64,000 nt of DNA from Streptomyces sp. NBC_00273 (GTDB taxonomy: Bacteria > Actinomycetota > Actinomycetes > Streptomycetales > Streptomycetaceae). Each line of letters begins with the position of its first letter. The stretch's first letter is position 1. The position numbers were made by a program, and so were the translations under genes. The stretch lies in assembly GCF_036178145.1 (NCBI RefSeq), contig NZ_CP108067.1:9315001-9379000 (forward strand), given 5' to 3'. The notes beneath the pieces are model-generated. The model ran no database searches. It was not told the DNA's origin and saw only the letters and a list, made by a program, of their open reading frames with translations. Shown piece by piece: positions 1 through 8,230 of the stretch.

Positions 1-476
1 GCTCCGGTACCGAACGGTTCCCGTCCGGCAGCCGTGGCCGCAACCGCCGCAATGGCCACGAGCGAGGGCGTGACTGCCTACGGCGGGTACGCGGGGTGCG
101 AGGTGGAAGCCGCGGGTCGATGCCGCGCGGCGCCGCGTCAGCTGGTGACGGGACAACCCGTGGTCGTGACACGCACGTAGTCGACGTGGCGACGGGTCAC
201 GAGTACGGTCATGGCCCCAGATAACCACAGGCGGGGTGGGATGCACCAGGTGTTTCAGTCAAACCGGTGAGATGGCCACCCGGCCCCGGCACGGGACGAG
301 CGCCACCCGTCGACACTTCCTGATCTCTGCAACTCCCCTGCGCGTCATGCCCTATGACGGATGGCCGCATGTGTCGAACTAGAAGCGTGCGGTCGCGTCC
401 GTGACCGGGCACGGCAGGCAGGGTGGCGCAATACCGTCGGGGGACGCTCGGCGGACCGAAGGGGTCCTCCGGCGTC
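1..476. other. No confident gene; possible 3' tail of an upstream gene
   Basis: Frame 1 is open from base 1 to a TAG at 178-180 (59 codons), so the first 180 bases could be the end of a plus-strand gene that starts before the window. The translated piece matches no family I recognise and may be chance in such GC-rich DNA. Bases 181-476 hold no ORF with a convincing start and ribosome site, and no clear hairpin. Confidence 0.3.
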
Positions 477-1211
477 TCAGTCGGACGGGTTTCGCCTCGC
501 GGCATCGGCCTGCCGCCATTGCTCGGCCGCCTCGATCATGGTCCGGCCGACGTGCTCGAAGAAGTGGCCTATGTCTTGCATCCGGGTGCCGGCGGGCGTC
601 GTGGCACCGAGGACCTGGGCGCCGCGCAGGGCGAAGTCGGCCAGCATGGCGTTCTGACGGGCGCTGGCCATCCAGCCGCGGAACCAGGCGTCGGCGTCGA
701 TCACGTACCGGTCGCGTCGCCGACCGGTGTCGCGTTCGCGCCTGATGAGTTCCTGCTGTTCGAGTTCGCCGACGGCCTTGGAGACGGACGCCGGGCTGAC
801 CTGGAGGCGCTGGGCGAGCTCAGTGGCGGTCAGGCTGCCTCCATCGGTGACGTACAGGCACGTCAGCACTCGGGCGGTCATCCGGGGGAGACCGGTACCG
901 ACCATCATCGCCGTGAACTGTTCCTCCAGTTCGAGGACGGCCTCCGGGTCGCGTCCGTGCGTGGCGATCGCGGTCGGGGCGGCGGCCGGGGCCGTGGGCT
1001 GCTTGCGGCGGCGGGCGCGCCCCGTGGTGGCGCGATGGGCCGCGTCGGCCCGATAGGCGGAGGGGCCGCCGTTGCGGGCCACCTCCCGGGTGACGGTGGA
1101 GATGGGCCTGCCCAGGCGCCCGGCGATGTCGGTGTAGCTGAGCCCTTCCCCCAACCCTTCGGCGATCGCCTGTCGCTCGTGGTGGGTCAGTCTGCCTCCG
1201 GGCATCGGCAT
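477..1211 (-). CDS. Transcriptional regulator with two HTH domains (IS30-like N-terminal HTH plus MarR/GbsR-like winged helix)
   Basis: This 244-residue protein has two DNA-binding regions. Residues about 6-48 resemble the HTH_38 domain of IS30-type transposases (LTHHERQAIAEGLGEGLSY, then an STVTREVARNGG recognition part). An Ala/Arg/Pro linker follows. Residues about 110-185 form a MarR/GbsR-like winged helix (LTATELAQRLQVSPASVSKA, then RRERDTGRRRDRYV as the wing). The C-terminal part is helical and probably dimerises. It is transcribed away from the membrane protein at 1471, and the intergenic region carries an 11-bp direct repeat, so control of itself and the divergent genes is likely. The effector is unknown. 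The family call is firm; the targets are inference. Confidence 0.85.
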   Translation of the reverse strand: MPMPGGRLTHHERQAIAEGLGEGLSYTDIAGRLGRPISTVTREVARNGGPSAYRADAAHRATTGRARRRKQPTAPAAAPTAIATHGRDPEAVLELEEQFTAMMVGTGLPRMTARVLTCLYVTDGGSLTATELAQRLQVSPASVSKAVGELEQQELIRRERDTGRRRDRYVIDADAWFRGWMASARQNAMLADFALRGAQVLGATTPAGTRMQDIGHFFEHVGRTMIEAAEQWRQADAARRNPSD

Positions 1212-1470
1212 TGCCTCCGTGTCGGGTCCGCGTGTGCGGCCAGTATTGCTTTTACAGTCAGGTCATTGCAAGTCTCCTCTCGTCGCATTTGCATTCGACT
1301 TCATTGTCATTGCAAGAGTTCTGCGTCTTGACCTGCACGAATGCCAACAGGGCCATTCTTTTGATTGACGAAAGAGTGAAAGCAATTTAGCTTTTAGTCA
1401 TTCGCGAACAAGCGATGTGAATCGAGCCGGCCCGGACGAGGGCTGCTCGTCGCCCTGATCGGAGCCCCTC
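1212..1470. promoter_or_regulatory. AT-richer divergent promoter region with an 11-bp direct repeat
   Basis: This stretch separates the regulator from the membrane protein gene and is clearly more AT-rich than the flanking coding DNA. GTCATTGCAAG occurs at 1262-1272 and again at 1306-1316, in the same orientation and 44 bp apart (about four helical turns), which suits a regulator binding one face of the helix. No other gene is visible here. Confidence 0.5.
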
Positions 1471-2508
1471 ATGACGTCCTTGCTCACGCCCGTGCGCGGC
1501 TGGCACCGGCCGCTGGTGGTCTGCACCGCGCTCATGTTCGGCCTGGTGCTCGTTTCCGGCGTGGGAACCATCGTCGACGGGAGGACGCTGCTGGACGAGT
1601 CGGTGTGGGTCAAGCCGCTCAAGTTCGGCTTCGCCTTCGGTCTCTACGCGGGCACGCTGGCATGGCTGCTGACCAAGCTGACCAGAGGCCGGCGGCTGGG
1701 ACGCTGGCTGGGCACCGTCTTCGCGGTGGCCGCCACCGTGGAGGTGGGCGCCATCACCGCCCAGGCGGCGCGAGGCACCTTCAGTCACTTCAACGCAGGC
1801 CAGAGCGACCCGATCACCCTGGCCCTGGTCCCCCTCCTCACCTTCGGCGTGATGGTCATCGTCATCGCGCAGTTGGTCCTCGCGGTCGTCGTCCTGATCC
1901 AGCGCACGGGCGGGGCAGCACTGAACCGCGCCATCCGCTCCGGTCTCGCGCTCGCCACCTTCGGCATGGTCGTACCGGTCTTCTGGATGGTCACCGAGAT
2001 CCACTCCCGGACGGTGACCGACGCCAACGGTCACCCCGTGCAGATGTACCAGGGCCACGGCATCGGCGACCCCGACGGCCACGGCATGCCCCTCACCAAC
2101 TGGAGCGTGAGCGGCGGCGACTTCAGGGTTCCGCACTTCTTCGCGCTGCACGGCATCCAGGTGCTCCTCCTGATCGCCGCGGTACTGGCCGCCCTCGCCG
2201 CCGAGCGCGTCTGGCTGCGCGACGAGAAGGTACGGGCCCGCCTGGTCGGCAGTGCCGCCCTCGGCTACACGGGGCTGGTCGCGGTGGTGACCTGGCAGGC
2301 GTGGCGCGGACAGTCCCTGATCCATCCGGACGCCGCGACCCTCCTCGCCCTCGCCGCGGTACTGCTGCTCACGGTGGGGACCACGGCGCGAGCGATCGTG
2401 GCCGCCAAGCGCGCCGCAGCCGAGCGCACCACAGCCGACCACGCCAGGGCCGAGTGCATCACGGCGCAACCGGCCGGGATTCCTGAGCCCGCCCGACTGG
2501 CGAGCTGA
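1471..2508 (+). CDS. Polytopic membrane protein of unknown function
   Basis: The 345-residue product has about seven hydrophobic segments (for example residues 17-35, 50-68, 77-95, 113-140, 152-170, 222-245 and 285-310), so it is an integral membrane protein. A polar loop near residues 180-215 is rich in His, Asp and Gly (QMYQGHGIGDPDGHGMP) and could hold a metal or face the outside. The C-terminus is a charged Ala/Arg/Glu tail. I do not recognise a functional family. It is divergent from the double-HTH regulator and lies 62 bp before the serine hydrolase at 2571 on the same strand, so the two may share a transcript. Confidence 0.75.
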   Translation: MTSLLTPVRGWHRPLVVCTALMFGLVLVSGVGTIVDGRTLLDESVWVKPLKFGFAFGLYAGTLAWLLTKLTRGRRLGRWLGTVFAVAATVEVGAITAQAARGTFSHFNAGQSDPITLALVPLLTFGVMVIVIAQLVLAVVVLIQRTGGAALNRAIRSGLALATFGMVVPVFWMVTEIHSRTVTDANGHPVQMYQGHGIGDPDGHGMPLTNWSVSGGDFRVPHFFALHGIQVLLLIAAVLAALAAERVWLRDEKVRARLVGSAALGYTGLVAVVTWQAWRGQSLIHPDAATLLALAAVLLLTVGTTARAIVAAKRAAAERTTADHARAECITAQPAGIPEPARLAS

Positions 2509-2570
2509 CACCACTTTCCTGATCCGACCCACCGACCCACCGAGCCCGAAATCCCGAAAGGAAGACCGAC

Positions 2571-3725
2571 ATGACCAGTCACTTCTCCACCGAGGCGACC
2601 GCAGAGGGCACGCCGGCGGTCCCGGCAGCGGCCATCACGGCCACTCCTGACCGTGCCGTACTGCAGCAGGTCCTGGACCGCGCCGCAGCCCCGGGCGGCG
2701 CTCCCGGCGTCGTCGTCGACGTACGGGACGGCCACGGTACGTGGTTCGGCTCGGCAGGCGTCTCCGACACCGGGACCGGGGAGGAGCGCCGGCCGTCCGA
2801 GCGGTTCCGGATCGGGAGCACGACGAAGGCGTTCACGGCCGCGCTGGTCCTACAGCTGGCGGCCGAGGGCAGGCTGGGCCTCGACGACACGATGGAGCGG
2901 TGGCTGCCCGGGATGGTGGCGGGCAACGGCTACGACGGCCGTGCGATCACCATCCGGCAGCTGCTCAACCACACCAGCGGCATCTTCAACTACGGCAACG
3001 ACGCCCAGTTCTTCACGAAGGGCATCGGTGCGGCGTGGTTCCAGCACCGCTACGACACCTACGCCCCCGAGCAGTTGATCAGGATCGGTCTGGCCACCCC
3101 ACCGTCCTTCGCTCCGGGGGAGGCCTTCCTGTACTCCAACACCAACTACTTCCTGGCCGCCCTGATCGTCGAGAAGGTCACCGGCGGGACGCTCGCCGAG
3201 GCGCTCACCCGGCGGATCGTCCACCCGCTGGGGCTCACCGGGACCTACCTGCCGGGCACGGAACCGGACATCCGAGGGCCGCACCCCCGGCACTACTCCA
3301 CCCTCTTCGCCTCCGACGCCCGGCCCGAGGTCCACGACGCGACCGAGATGAACCAGTCCTTCGCCTGGGCGGCCGGCGGCGTCATCTCGACCACCGGCGA
3401 CCTCCAGCGCTTCTTCGGCGCGCTGCTCCAAGGCCACCTGCTGCCGGCCGAACAGCAGCAGGAGATGTTCACCACCATCGACACCACGGGACCCGTCCCG
3501 TGGATCCCCGGCACCCGGTACGGCCTGGGCGTGTTCTCCTGGGCGCTGCCGTCGGGCGTCACGGTCTGGGGCAACGCGGGTGCGACGTACGGCTCGTGGA
3601 CCTGCGCCATGGGCTCCCGTGACGGCAAGCACCTGCTCGCCAGCCAGGTCAACGGAGACTGGAGCGGCCTGGGCGTCTTCGGTGAGGTCCTCACCACCGA
3701 GTTCGGGGCGGCCGGCGGCAGCTGA
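2571..3725 (+). CDS. Serine hydrolase, class C beta-lactamase / D-Ala-D-Ala carboxypeptidase superfamily
   Basis: The 384-residue protein has the serine beta-lactamase/penicillin-binding fold signatures: the SxxK motif as STTK in FRIGSTTKAF (residues about 83-86) and the Tyr-x-Asn motif as YSN in FLYSNTNYF. The late third motif is less clear (WGNAGATYG region). HTSGIFNY is typical of the esterase/carboxypeptidase branch. I see no strong Sec signal; the first 30 residues are Ala/Thr/Pro-rich. The ATG follows an AAAGGAAG ribosome site. Substrate is unknown: peptidoglycan peptide, ester or beta-lactam are all possible. It probably shares a transcript with the membrane protein upstream. Confidence 0.85.
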   Translation: MTSHFSTEATAEGTPAVPAAAITATPDRAVLQQVLDRAAAPGGAPGVVVDVRDGHGTWFGSAGVSDTGTGEERRPSERFRIGSTTKAFTAALVLQLAAEGRLGLDDTMERWLPGMVAGNGYDGRAITIRQLLNHTSGIFNYGNDAQFFTKGIGAAWFQHRYDTYAPEQLIRIGLATPPSFAPGEAFLYSNTNYFLAALIVEKVTGGTLAEALTRRIVHPLGLTGTYLPGTEPDIRGPHPRHYSTLFASDARPEVHDATEMNQSFAWAAGGVISTTGDLQRFFGALLQGHLLPAEQQQEMFTTIDTTGPVPWIPGTRYGLGVFSWALPSGVTVWGNAGATYGSWTCAMGSRDGKHLLASQVNGDWSGLGVFGEVLTTEFGAAGGS

Positions 3726-3796
3726 CGGCGCCGACGGCCGGGAGCTCCCGTACGGCGGAGGCTCCGCAGGCCCTGCCCTTGCCCTTCCCTTCCATG

Positions 3797-3830
3797 GGCC
3801 GGACGCGTACAGGACGGTACGCGTCCGGCC
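3797..3830. terminator. Perfect hairpin, probable terminator
   Basis: GGCCGGACGCGTAC (3797-3810) is followed by a 6-base loop and its exact complement (3817-3830). It lies 72 bp after the serine hydrolase stop and before the marR-type gene, where a factor-independent stop without a U-tract, common in Streptomyces, would be expected. Confidence 0.65.
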
Positions 3831-3920
3831 CGGACCGCGTCGCGCGTACGCCCCGTCGCGTACGAGTGGACGCGTTCGGGCTTTGCTGCTTCGAACCCCT
3901 GGCCATGGCGACATCAAAGG

Positions 3921-3933
3921 TGTCATGATGACA
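3921..3933. promoter_or_regulatory. Palindromic operator candidate at the marR start
   Basis: TGTCATGATGACA is a perfect 6+1+6 palindrome ending two bases before the ATG at 3936. Its size and place suit autorepression by the MarR protein. No good Shine-Dalgarno lies close upstream (AAAGG is about 15 bases away), so the mRNA may be leaderless. Confidence 0.5.
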
Positions 3934-3935
3934 TC

Positions 3936-4448
3936 ATGAGTGGCGTTGAGCGTACGAATGGCGAGCCCCCGGTCGGGTTCCTGCTGTACGAAGTCATCCG
4001 CAGCCTGTGGCCGCTCCACCGCACGGTCGTGCGTGCCGTGGAGCGGGAGCTCATCGGAACGGGCATGACGGCCGGTCAGCACGCGGTGATCGACGAATTG
4101 CGCAGGGGCGGCCCTCGGACCGTCCCCCAACTGGCCCGTCTGCTGGGCCTGGACCGGCAGCCGGTCCAGCGCCTGGTGAACGACGCGACGGCCCTGGGGC
4201 TGGCCGAGAGCGCCCCGAACCCGGAGCACCGGCGTTCGCACCTGATCCGGCTCACCCCGAAGGGGGAAGCCACCATCAGCAGCATCCAGGAAGCCGAGGA
4301 AGCCGAACTGCGGCGCCGCCTGGTCGATCTTTCCGCAGACGACGTCAAGACGGCCCTGAAAGTGCTCCGCCGCCTCGGCGAGGAATTCAAAGAGCTCGCG
4401 CAAGACGCCCCACCGCACCCGACGGACCGAGGAGCCGACACACCATGA
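3936..4448 (+). CDS. MarR family transcriptional regulator
   Basis: This 170-residue protein has the MarR winged-helix layout: an N-terminal dimerisation helix, then TVPQLARLLGLDRQPVQRLV (residues about 64-83) as the helix-turn-helix, and the wing motif HRRSHLIRLTPKGEA (about 98-112). The C-terminal helices complete the dimer interface. The stop codon overlaps the ATG of the alpha/beta hydrolase (ATGA), so the two are translationally coupled and the regulator probably controls hydrolase expression. A palindrome sits at its own start. The ligand is unknown. Confidence 0.9.
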   Translation: MSGVERTNGEPPVGFLLYEVIRSLWPLHRTVVRAVERELIGTGMTAGQHAVIDELRRGGPRTVPQLARLLGLDRQPVQRLVNDATALGLAESAPNPEHRRSHLIRLTPKGEATISSIQEAEEAELRRRLVDLSADDVKTALKVLRRLGEEFKELAQDAPPHPTDRGADTP

Positions 4449-5296
4449 CGCACGCGCGGATTCACCCGGTCACGGCCGGCACCGTACCCGTCGAGGCGGG
4501 CCAACTCTTCTACGAGTCGGCCGGCGAAGGACCCGCCGTCGTACTTCTGCACGGCGGCATGCTCGACCTGAACATGTGGGACGAGCAGTTCTCGTGGCTC
4601 GCGGGCCGGGGATACCACGTCATCCGCTATGACGCCCGCGGCCACGGACGTTCCTCCACGGTCACTCAGGACTACGCCAACCACGACGACGTGCAGGCCC
4701 TGCTCACCCACCTCGATGTTCCTTGCGCCACGCTCATAGGACTTTCCCTCGGGGCCCGGACCGCCCTCGATACGACGATGGCTCATCCGGAAAGCGTGTC
4801 GGCACTGGTTCTCGCCTCGCCCGGGGTGAGCGGCCGGCCGTTCACCGACCCGTACGTCGCGCACCACACCGCACAGCAGATGGCCGCGGTGGGCGACCGG
4901 GAAGGCGGTGCGCAACGGTTCGTGGAGCACTTTCTCCGGATGTGGGTGGACGGGCCGTTCCGTCAGCCTTCCCAGGTCGACCACGGCCTGCGCGAGCGGA
5001 TGCGCGCGTCGGCGTCCGCGAACGTCGTGCGGCACGCCGACGGCCTCGGGGCGGGCGTACCCAGGGAGGTCGGGGCGGCGGACCGGCTGGCCACCGTCGC
5101 CGTGCCCACTTTGGTCCTCGACGGAGAACTCGACAGCAGCGACATTTCCTCCAACGCCCGGGCCATTGCCCGGGCCGTTCCGGGCGCCCGCCGCCAACGC
5201 TTCGCTTCGGCCGCCCACATGGTCAACCTCGAGAGCACGGAACCCTTCAACCTCGCGGTCGAGTCCTTCCTCGCGCCCGTGATCGGCCCCGGCTGA
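4445..5296 (+). CDS. Alpha/beta hydrolase
   Basis: The 283-residue product is a canonical alpha/beta-hydrolase: the oxyanion region LLHGGMLD, the strand before helix A YDARGHGRSS, the nucleophile elbow GLSLGAR (Ser in G-x-S-x-G) and a C-terminal catalytic His in FASAAHMVN, with the acid probably in LDGELDSSD. The reading frame is open further upstream, but the ATG at 4445 is used because it overlaps the marR stop (ATGA) and begins just before the conserved fold. Length and motifs fit the haloperoxidase/esterase-like branch; substrate cannot be read from the sequence. Confidence 0.88.
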   Translation: MTHARIHPVTAGTVPVEAGQLFYESAGEGPAVVLLHGGMLDLNMWDEQFSWLAGRGYHVIRYDARGHGRSSTVTQDYANHDDVQALLTHLDVPCATLIGLSLGARTALDTTMAHPESVSALVLASPGVSGRPFTDPYVAHHTAQQMAAVGDREGGAQRFVEHFLRMWVDGPFRQPSQVDHGLRERMRASASANVVRHADGLGAGVPREVGAADRLATVAVPTLVLDGELDSSDISSNARAIARAVPGARRQRFASAAHMVNLESTEPFNLAVESFLAPVIGPG

Positions 5297-5444
5297 CCAC
5301 GTCCGGGGCGGGGCGGCCGTGCGCGCCGTAGCGGGAGAGAGTGCGGTTCCCCTCGCGGTGTCCGTGTTACCCGGGCTCTGTGCGTGATCGGCGTGGCAGG
5401 GGCGGGCATCACGGGGGTTGATCGTCTGGCGTGCCCGGGCTGGC

Positions 5445-5996
5445 CTACCGCTCGGCGGGTCGCTGTTCTCCTGCTGAGATCCGGTATACGACGTTCGGGC
5501 GCAGCGGGCCGGCGGGGACGCTCATGTCGTCGTGGTCCTCGGCGGGGTCATGGGTCATGCCCAGGCGTTGCATGACTGCCTGGGAGCGGAGGTTGGTGGC
5601 CGTGGTTATGGCCAGGATCTCCGGCAGTGCGAGGGAGTTAAAGCCGAAATCCAGGGCTGCGAGGGCAGCTTCGGTTGCGTATCCGTGCCCCCACGCCGTG
5701 CGGGCCAGGCGCCAGCCCACCTCGATCCCCGCGAAAGGCATGTCTTCGTCGACCGGATCGAGCCCGGTGAAGCCGATGAACTCGCCCGTCGCTGCGACCT
5801 CCACCGCCCACCAGCCCCAGCCTCGCGCGTCGAGGTCGGCTTGGAAGCGGGCCGCGGACCTTTCGCTCTGCTCACGGGTGAGTACATCCGGAAAGTGTTC
5901 ACGGACTTCGGGATCGGCATTCATCGCCGCCCATGGGGCGAGGTCGCTGTCTTGCCATCCGCGAAGGACGAGGCGTTCGGTACGTAGTTCAGGCAT
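5445..5996 (-). CDS. GNAT family N-acetyltransferase (RimJ/RimL type)
   Basis: The 183-residue protein opens with LRTERLVLRGWQDSDLAPW, the usual start of RimJ/RimL-like acetyltransferases. It has the acetyl-CoA binding motif A in a somewhat changed form (EVGWRLARTAWGHGYATEA, residues about 96-114) and the downstream ITTATNLRSQAVMQRLGM segment. The likely reaction is acetylation of an N-terminal or small-molecule amine. It stands alone, converging on the alpha/beta hydrolase. The ribosome site is weak (AGG ten bases upstream), and an alternative start was not found. Confidence 0.88.
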   Translation of the reverse strand: MPELRTERLVLRGWQDSDLAPWAAMNADPEVREHFPDVLTREQSERSAARFQADLDARGWGWWAVEVAATGEFIGFTGLDPVDEDMPFAGIEVGWRLARTAWGHGYATEAALAALDFGFNSLALPEILAITTATNLRSQAVMQRLGMTHDPAEDHDDMSVPAGPLRPNVVYRISAGEQRPAER

Positions 5997-6083
5997 GGCG
6001 TCAACCTAACGTGGCCACCGAGCCGCGGGCGATCGAAAAAGAAAGGGGGAACGAGCGTCAGCCGCGAGCTACAGGGCGGTGGT

Positions 6084-6545
6084 TCAGGGGGCGGGCGGGG
6101 TCGTCGTGTTGCGGGTTTGCCTGATGAGGACGGCGGTGGCCCGTTCCAGGAGTGTGCAGAGCGTGGCGTGTTCGGAGGGTGTGAACGCGTCGGTGAGTGC
6201 CTCTTCGAGGACGGCCACTTCCCGGTAGGCGCCGTCGAGGAGCGCCTGGCCCTCGGTGCTCAGGGTCGCGATCTGTACCTTGGCGTGCACGGGGGAGCTT
6301 TCGCGGCGAATGAGTCCCTTGCCTTCCATGTTGGTCAGCACGCTGCTCATGCTCTGCTGGGTCACCCCGCAGGAGCGGGCCAGTTGGGCGCCGGACATGC
6401 CGCCTTCACGCGAGAGGGCCAGCAGCACGGTGTACTGCGTCATGGTCAGCCCGTAGGTGCGCAGCACCGCCTCGTGGTGCGCCATCAGCGCCTGTTCGGA
6501 CCGCCTGATCCGGGTGCAGAGGGACTCGTCGACCGGGGTCTCCAT
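6084..6545 (-). CDS. MarR family transcriptional regulator
   Basis: From the ATG at 6545 the protein has 153 residues. That start is preferred over upstream in-frame codons because GGGAG lies seven bases before it and the usual MarR N-terminus begins there. Residues about 45-70 hold the HTH (MSGAQLARSCGVTQQSMSSVL) and the wing follows (IRRESSPVHAKVQIATLST). It is divergent from the oxidoreductase at 6650. The shared 100-bp region has an 8-bp inverted repeat, so it probably represses both itself and the oxidoreductase, as is common for MarR/quinone-oxidoreductase pairs. Confidence 0.9.
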   Translation of the reverse strand: METPVDESLCTRIRRSEQALMAHHEAVLRTYGLTMTQYTVLLALSREGGMSGAQLARSCGVTQQSMSSVLTNMEGKGLIRRESSPVHAKVQIATLSTEGQALLDGAYREVAVLEEALTDAFTPSEHATLCTLLERATAVLIRQTRNTTTPPAP

Positions 6546-6579
6546 CACGCACTCCCATTCCATTAACAGGTTCATGGGT

Positions 6580-6631
6580 TGACTCAGGAACCTTATATAC
6601 CTACTGTCTCGACTGTAAGGATACTGAGTCA
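6580..6631. promoter_or_regulatory. Divergent promoter with inverted repeats (MarR operator candidate)
   Basis: TGACTCAG at 6580-6587 is exactly inverted as CTGAGTCA at 6624-6631. Nested inside is CCTTA (6591-6595) with TAAGG (6616-6620). On the plus strand TTGACT (6579-6584) and TACTGT (6602-6607), 17 bp apart, look like -35 and -10 boxes for the oxidoreductase, so a repressor here would cover the promoter. Confidence 0.55.
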
Positions 6632-6649
6632 GCACAAGGGGTTGTGACT

Positions 6650-7597
6650 ATGAAGGCTGTTCTCCTCGATGCCGAGGATCGCTACCGCGTCGCTGAACTC
6701 GACGAGCCCACGCCCGGCCCCGGCCAGGTGGCGATCAAGGTCGCCTACGCCGGGATCCAGTGGGGGGACATCATGGTTCGCGACGGCCACTTCCCGGTGC
6801 CGCGGCCCTTCGTTCCCGGCTTCGAGGCGTCCGGGCACATCATCGCGGTCGGCGAGGGCGTCGACCCGGGCCGTGTCGGAGTGCCCGTCACAGCGCTGAC
6901 CACGGCGGGTGCCTATGCCGAGGTGGTCGTGGCGCCTGCCGTGCTCAGCCTGGACGTCGGTGATCTGCCGCTGCGATCGGCCGCGGGGCTCGGCTGGGGC
7001 GCACCGACTGCCTACGACCTGATCAACACCACCGCACGGGTCCGGCCGGGCGAGAGCGTGTTGATCCATGCCGCGGCCGGCTCGGTCGGCACGCTCGCCG
7101 CCCAGTTCGCCCGGCTGGCCGGAGCCGGCCGGATCGTCGGTGTCGCCGGTAGTCCCGCCAGGGCCGAGTACGCCACCCGGTTCGGATACGACCACATCGT
7201 CCTGCGCAAGGACTTCCCGGCCGGGCTCGACGGCGAACGCTTCGACGTGATCCTCGACCCGGTCGGCGGTGCTACCCGCCGCGCTGCTCTGGGGCAGTTG
7301 ACGGCCCATGGTCGACTCGCGGTGTTCGGCAACCTCGCCACCTTCGAATCCGTCCCGGCCGACACGGGTGATCTGCTCATGAACGGCAGGTCGCTCCTGA
7401 CGTACAACAGCAACCTGCTCGGCAGCACCCACCCCGAGCGCCTCGCCGACAGTGCCCGCCGTGCGCTCGCTCTCGTGGCGGACGGGTCGGTACGCGTCGA
7501 CGTCACCGCCGAATACGGCCTGGCGGACCTGGCCACCGCCGTACAGCGCCTCGCCGAGGGCGCCACCCACGGCAAGAGCGTGCTGCGCATCGCCTGA
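6650..7597 (+). CDS. Medium-chain NADPH:quinone oxidoreductase-like protein
   Basis: The 315-residue protein has the MDR layout: an N-terminal GroES-like domain (RPFVPGFEASGHIIAVGEGV) and a C-terminal Rossmann domain with the nucleotide loop in VLIHAAAGSVGTLAAQFAR (AxxGxxG type). No structural or catalytic zinc cysteines are seen, so it belongs to the zinc-free quinone oxidoreductase branch and probably reduces quinones or enones with NADPH. The ATG at 6650 is chosen over the GTG at 6644 because AAGGGG is nine bases from the ATG but only three from the GTG. Regulation by the divergent MarR is likely. Confidence 0.88.
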   Translation: MKAVLLDAEDRYRVAELDEPTPGPGQVAIKVAYAGIQWGDIMVRDGHFPVPRPFVPGFEASGHIIAVGEGVDPGRVGVPVTALTTAGAYAEVVVAPAVLSLDVGDLPLRSAAGLGWGAPTAYDLINTTARVRPGESVLIHAAAGSVGTLAAQFARLAGAGRIVGVAGSPARAEYATRFGYDHIVLRKDFPAGLDGERFDVILDPVGGATRRAALGQLTAHGRLAVFGNLATFESVPADTGDLLMNGRSLLTYNSNLLGSTHPERLADSARRALALVADGSVRVDVTAEYGLADLATAVQRLAEGATHGKSVLRIA

Positions 7598-7660
7598 CGC
7601 CGCGCCGGTAGCCGTAGCCGTCGGCCCCGCCCCCGCCCCCTCCGTGCAGGGGAGTACGGC

Positions 7661-8065
7661 TCAGGGCATTTCGTCCGGGTCGCAGGTCGCGCGGCGTAGC
7701 CCGATGGTGCGTAGGGCCCGCATCAGCCCCTCCTCGTCGCCTGCGCGGACGAGGTGGACGGCCCCGTCGGCGCAGGCGACGTCGAGGTCGCCGGGGGCTG
7801 CTTCCGCTCTCGTGCGGAGCACCACACCGCTCGGCGGGTCAAGGGCGCGTACTCCCTGGAACACGCCGAGTGCGGCCGGGTCGTCAAGGAAGCCACCGGA
7901 CAGCGTCAGCACGGTGATGTCGGGGAGCAGTACCCGGGCGTGCGCGAGCGCGATGTCGGGTGTGTGGGCGTAGGAGATGACTCGGAAGTGGGGGTTGCGC
8001 TGGATCCGCGACCGGAGCAGTTCCAGCTCCGTGCCTTCCGCTACGCCGACTACCAGGACTGTCAT
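7661..8065 (-). CDS. Stand-alone receiver-like protein lacking the phospho-acceptor Asp
   Basis: The 134-residue product looks like a response-regulator receiver domain without an output domain: a starting hydrophobic strand (MTVLVVGVAEGTE), ALAHARVLLPDITVLTLSGG where most receivers have VLDL, and a later strand-helix pair. The usual phospho-acceptor Asp position reads Thr, so classical phosphorylation is unlikely. The ATG at 8065 follows GAGGGA; a GTG three bases upstream is possible. The neighbours give no kinase. It could be a pseudo-receiver or a diverged member; function unknown. Confidence 0.6.
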   Translation of the reverse strand: MTVLVVGVAEGTELELLRSRIQRNPHFRVISYAHTPDIALAHARVLLPDITVLTLSGGFLDDPAALGVFQGVRALDPPSGVVLRTRAEAAPGDLDVACADGAVHLVRAGDEEGLMRALRTIGLRRATCDPDEMP

Positions 8066-8148
8066 CACAGTCCCTCATCCTCCGTCGTGGGGGTGGGTCC
8101 GTCGAGCGGGGCGCGCCGACTCGACGGGCTCACTGGTCAGCCCGGTGT

Positions 8149-8188
8149 GGATCCGCTCGTACGCGTCGCAACGCGTAGGAGCGGATCC
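8149..8188. repeat. Near-perfect 18-bp stem hairpin with CGCA loop
   Basis: GGATCCGCTC (8149-8158) pairs with GAGCGGATCC (8179-8188), one G:G mismatch follows, and TACGCGT (8160-8166) pairs with ACGCGTA (8171-8177) around the loop CGCA. It lies 42 bp before the TIGR03086 gene, in a divergent intergenic region, where a terminator is not needed, so an operator or leader structure is more likely. Confidence 0.6.
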
Positions 8189-8230
8189 GTCGGTCTACCC
8201 TGCAGATCCACCGTCCGGGAGGAGTGGCAG

